Assembly: GCA_963377175.1 (NCBI GenBank)
Contig: CAUJNA010001624.1
Span: forward strand, 115,001 to 179,000
DNA length: 64,000 nucleotides
Direction of reading: 5' to 3'
Source of the DNA: Effrenium voratum
Taxonomy: Eukaryota; Sar; Dinophyceae; Suessiales; Symbiodiniaceae
Part shown: positions 59,653 to 64,000 of the stretch, in pieces
Numbering within the stretch: the stretch's first letter is position 1
How the letters are laid out: the number at the start of each line of letters is the position of its first letter
Position numbers and translations under genes: made by a program
The notes under the pieces: model-generated
Database searches by the model: none
What the model was told of the DNA's origin: nothing
What the model saw: the letters and a program-made list of their open reading frames with translations, nothing else

Positions 59653-62600
59653 TCGGAACCGCCAAGGTGTCTGTGTCTGTGTGTGTGTGTGTCTTTACAC
59701 TTGTCTGGCGAGCTACTTGAAGCATGCATGGCCAATGCCACAAACTTTGGCAACCGCCTCTGCTGCATTCTGCTGTCTCTTTCGGTGGCTCCATGCCCTT
59801 TCCACACGTTTCTTTCGGCGAGCTTGTTGGCTTGTTGGGATCAGGTTTATGGGCCAAAGGAAAACAAGGAAGCGACCCCGAGAGGAGGTAGTTCTGTCCA
59901 TTGAAACTCTTGTTTTGGTGGGTCATCTGCCAATCGAACAGGTGTTTTGTCAACGCTTGGGCAACTGCTGCGCGCAGGCAGAGAAGGATTCAAGTCTATG
60001 TCAGTTCTCCCAAGCCCGCGCACGTGTTGCTTGCCACGAGTTCGAGATGCTACCCTGAAGTGTTGCCTGACACTTGAAACATACCTGCATTTGGAGAGCA
60101 GAGTCATGGTGGACCACCACTTTCTGCGGGACTTTTTGCATTAGACTGTGAACTGCAAGGTGCGGCTCCAGCTACTCCGGATCAACAAAAGTCACATTGA
60201 GGATTGGGCCAAAAGAAAGGGTGCCGATTGTGGAACCTGGCGCCCTTAGGCTTTCCTTATCAAGAAAGGTCCTAACTCAAACGAGTCACAGAGACATGCA
60301 GGTTCGGAACAATCCTCACAAGCCATGCCGGTCCGTGGCTGCTATGTTAAGACATGCCGGTGAAGGCTCCTTTGTCCTGCAGCGTTCTCATCCTGAAAAC
60401 ACACTTTCTCTACCGAAAGGGGAGTTTTTGTTTGGTTGATTGACTCCGTTCCGCGGAACGGGACATTGAACAAGTGGAGAAAGGGGGGCCATGTCTTTGA
60501 GGGTTTTGCGTTGTCAAGGGGAGTTCTCTGGTGTATCTATCTGAATGAATCCCTCATTCAGCCAAGGATGGCTTCCTGTTGAGCGTTCTAAAGGACACCA
60601 ACCAGCTACCGTGGATGCCCTACATATTGCAAGTGGAGGAAACTCTGTAGTTTACTTAAATACATATATATATATATATGCTACCCCCCCTTGAAATACT
60701 CAGGTTTTTGCCAGAACTGAGGTTTTGGGCCAGACTCGGAGTGAGAAATGCCTTGAGATTCTGAAATGAACTGACTGGACGCTCAACTCCATGCAAATTC
60801 CAACCAAGCAGAAGTTAAGCTCAACGTTGAAGGAGTTGCGAGTTGTGTGACCGTCACATTGGAGTATGCAAAGTTCACTTTGGCAGCTCCAGCTCAAAAA
60901 ACACAACTGTCCAGTACAAGAGTAGTGCGCGAAGTATGCTTTGGCAGCTTCAACGCGCCTGTAGCAGCTCTGCTATTTTGTGTTTCTTACCTTTGTTTGG
61001 CAGCGAAGTTAAGCAGATCATCAACTTGGGGAAAAGGAACTCATTCCTACGTCATGTCCTTGCGCAGTTGCATTTACGTGTTAACTCGAGTGTTGTGCAG
61101 AATTCCATGTACATGCTAGTTCAGTCTATTTGAAACATAACTATCCCATGTGTGTGTGTTGCTTGTCTAACTTGGCTCAACCATCGCCAATAACAACTAT
61201 TGAAATTCAAGCAAGGGAAGGATATCCAGTTTAAAACGCTTTCGAGTTCAAACCAAATTCAAGTTTACTCGTTTACAATTTCTTGTGCATTTCAAAAATA
61301 AACTAGAGAAGATGGCTATTGTCATGGCCAAATGAATTTGGAATCAAACTCATTTTTCAAAGGGTGATTGTCCTTATCGAACTCCATGTGGTTTGAACCA
61401 AGAAAGAACTGAGCCAAGCCATGACTTTCAATCATAGATCTTGTTCTTGGCATAAATGCTGTACAACGCAGTGTTTGACAGCATTTGCTCAGATCGTGTT
61501 GCCCTGGATCGAAGATCGAGTATACAAGATTCCACAAACAGATGTTTAGAACATCCTCAATCCTGGTCCCCTAAAAACTTGACAGTTTGTTCTAGACTCA
61601 TTAAGGTTTTGCCCCCTGCATTGAAGATTGAAGATCTACCATATTTTCTATTTGAGAATCTTCCATCCTGGAGTCCACAACAAAACTGTAAAGATGTCAA
61701 CAACAATTTTCCCCCCTGGCCAAATGCAGGCAGTGCAAGTGCACATCCACAGTTTGATTCTGACAACGTGCACTCCCGGTCTGCCTTTTGGATTCTTCAA
61801 TCCGCACTTAGGGCAACCCAGGATCTGAAGATTGAAGATTCTCTGACAACCTTTTCTGAAATTCCCCAAATATGTACTTAGGGCAATCCAGGATGTGCTA
61901 GCACGTGCTAGCACATATCAGTTTGTCCTAAGGATGGATTGAAGATTTCCAGAACAAGTAGTCTCAGAATCTTCAATCTTCAATCTTCAATCCAGGATGT
62001 GCTAGCACATGCTAGCACATCCTGGATTGCCCTAAGTACCGATGCTAGAATTTAGGCCTAAAAAGGCGTGCATTTTTAGAGCCTCATTTTAGAAGCTGGA
62101 ACGTGTGTTGTGCATGCATTTTTACAGCCCAATGTCAATTTCTGGCCAAACACCTGAGTATTCCAAGGGGGGGGGTACCATATATATATATATATATAAG
62201 GTGTTTAACAAGGGTGTTGTGGTTGGAGGTGTATGGTTCACTTGCAATACTTTGGGAGTCCACCGTACCAGTATCTCTTGCGTTCTAGTTCAAGGTCAAG
62301 CTCAACAATCGGCCAGGTGCATTGTGCATTGGCCATGAGCTACCGGGTGGATGACGACGTGTCGCTATTTTTCTGTGTGTGTGTGTGTTTGTTGGAGTTA
62401 TTACCACTTCAGGCTGGGATACAGGAAACCCACAACACAAACTACTTTGTGTTTCTTTTTTTGGGTGGTGGGGGAACCCCTAGTTTAAGACATACCTTGA
62501 GCATGGTGCACGGCGCATCACAAACAACTGAATCTAAACAGGCAACCAGAAGCTTGAAAGGACGTTGCTGTAGGGTCGCTACGTATGCGATTTACTCAAA

Positions 62601-64000
62601 GCACCAAAGCCCATGCTCCAAGGCTTCAACCAAACACCATGCTGAAACAGCCAGGTTCTTCAGTGTCTTTGCGTAGCCTTGAAACTTGCATCCGAGCCAG
62701 TGTTTGAAGAAACATCGTCAACTTGGTCCTTCAAAAGGTGGGTGTATGAACATTGACCCGATCCTTATTGAACCCTGAGCATTCTAATACAAGGGCCGGC
62801 AGTTTAAACAATGACACACATTGTTGCCCTGTGGTCAGGACTTCATGTGGTTTTGAAGCACCGTACAAACCCAGTCTAACTACTTAGCCTCTTTGACTTT
62901 GCTTTCTGCCATTTGCTCCGGCAGCCTTTCCTAGATCCAGCTCACCCAAAAAGCCGACCCTTTGCACCGGTGTGGTTCTTCTACCCTTCGCAGTTGGATT
63001 GTCGGAAGCAACCGTATTTTGTGTTAAGTGTTAATCGTATTTTGTTTTTGTTTTACCACTGGAATACCCCCCAGATTAAAACACACACACAAAAAAAACA
63101 ACACAAATGGCAAAAGAAGAAGAAACAACATCGTTTACCTGGAGGCTCCATGACCCATAACCAGGTGATAATGACCTCTTTGGGTAGGCGACCTCATGTT
63201 CAACGGATCTTGGAGACCCCAGGTACGATTAAGATATTCCTTCGCATTGAGACGAGACTCCATAAGAGTCCGGACCCATCTCCAATTGAGTTGTCAGTCC
63301 TCACGCCAAACGCTCGCTGCTCTCCAAACAAAATTCGGCTCGGCTTTGTTTGAGTCCTAAAAGTAGAGATCTTGCTTTGAATACACTGAAGGTTTCGCAT
63401 CCCTGAATAATTGACAAGTTGTTGTCCAGCAACTAGCATCACAAAGCCATCCCTTTAGCTGGCAACCCCCCCCCCAAATAACGTCCAGGTCAAGCCTCCG
63501 CGATTCAAAGTGATGCTTCAAGGGAGTGCTTTCGAAACTGCACCGAAGACATGGCCAACTAGGACAACGTGACCTCGTTTTTTTTGCTGTACCATCTCCG
63601 GGAAGTGCACGAGGAGACGTCCTTCATTGTGGGCGGGAGGGGGTCAGCCTTGAGATCCTTCAGGAGAAGTTCAGTAGAAGTCAAGGAGCTATTGCCCCAG
63701 CTAGGGGTTCCTTAATATGTCCCCCTGCACCACCACCACAGGGAAGCTCAATCTAAGTTGCCTTTTCAAAAGGTATTGCTTGCCTGGAGAAACTCACTTT
63801 GAAGGGCCAAACAATGAGGCTGGCTTAAAGAAACGAGGATTCTCACTTTAGCATAGCCTTTCCAAAAGATGATGATCGAAACACCCACACAAACTGCCGC
63901 CAAGGGTGGAACCCTGCTAGGCTCGGAGATCATTCTAGGGCTCCAAGCAGGAAGATCTTGCATTCCTCGGCACGGGAATCGTGGCGATTCCGCGCCAAAG
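59653..64000. other. 5' flank of the channel gene; no gene recognised
   Basis: About 4.3 kb upstream, in gene orientation, of the first exon found. It holds small TA microsatellites (60,662; 62,181), the foldback element at 61.87-62.04 kb, and ATCTTCAATC repeats from 61.6 kb. Open frames of 60-165 codons on both strands have intron-like composition and I reject them. It should contain further 5' exons or the promoter, neither visible. No TATA box can be argued, because dinoflagellate promoters do not use a canonical one. Confidence 0.5.
61874..62039. mobile_element. Foldback element with 42-bp terminal inverted repeats
   Basis: The first about 42 bases (GTACTTAGGGCAATCCAGGA onward) are the reverse complement of the last about 42, with one mismatch. 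Each arm itself contains a short palindrome, TGCTAGCAYGTGCTAGCA. The inner part carries repeats of ATCTTCAATC that also occur upstream from 61.62 kb. A 42 bp near-perfect hairpin sits at 61,988-62,029. Lies in the 5' flank of the channel gene. Confidence 0.75.

Noticed and set aside
63526..63756. Plus-strand frame GDVLHCGREGVSLEILQEKF
   Set aside because: Protein-like over a short span, but single-strand evidence only, wrong direction relative to all other exons, and no convincing splice sites.

Overview
The window reads as nuclear DNA of a dinoflagellate, probably a Suessiales-type genome such as Symbiodiniaceae or Polarella. The evidence is short GC-rich coding exons (about 28-218 bp) in a sea of 1-4 kb introns, all recognisable exons on one strand, a mix of GT, GC and GA splice donors with AG acceptors, and a six-transmembrane voltage-gated channel whose S5-pore-S6 wording matches dinoflagellate channels as I know them. 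The genus is an inference. There is no prokaryotic gene organisation, rRNA, tRNA or CRISPR array that I can see, and almost every long open frame is microsatellite or intron.

Main gene (minus strand, about 59.3 kb down to 13.36 kb). I joined by eye a series of exons whose phases agree. From the 5' side: helical, probably coiled-coil exons (59.3-36.7 kb); a linker exon (36.0 kb); S1 (33.3 kb); S1-S2 (32.0 kb); S2-S3 (31.15 kb); S4 split over two exons (30.05 and 29.05 kb); S5 (25.9 kb); the pore helix and filter (24.9 kb); the start of S6 (23.74 kb); a tentative post-S6 exon (21.67 kb); two EF-hands spread over four exons (20.6, 18.55, 16.7, 15.4 kb); a helical exon (14.0 kb); and a polar C-terminal exon with a stop at 13,357. 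About 2.2 kb of coding sequence is spread over about 46 kb. The start codon, the S4-S5 linker and the end of S6 were not found. The product would be a single-domain, EF-hand-bearing member of the NaV/CaV superfamily with an unusually long N-terminal region.

Left part (1 to about 11.8 kb). Further minus-strand exon candidates have good splice sites and belong to at least one downstream gene in the same orientation. One encodes a retropepsin-type motif (ILGLDFL) at 1.6 kb. I could not chain these exons.

The introns hold several families of about 90-130 bp terminal-inverted-repeat elements (MITE or introner-like), mini- and microsatellites, and foldbacks. The most striking family has TIR GGTCCTCCAGTA flanked by TA. 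Four full copies and one partial copy all sit within about 100 bp downstream of an inferred 5' splice site of the channel gene. All coordinates are from reading by eye, and exon edges may be off by a few bases.
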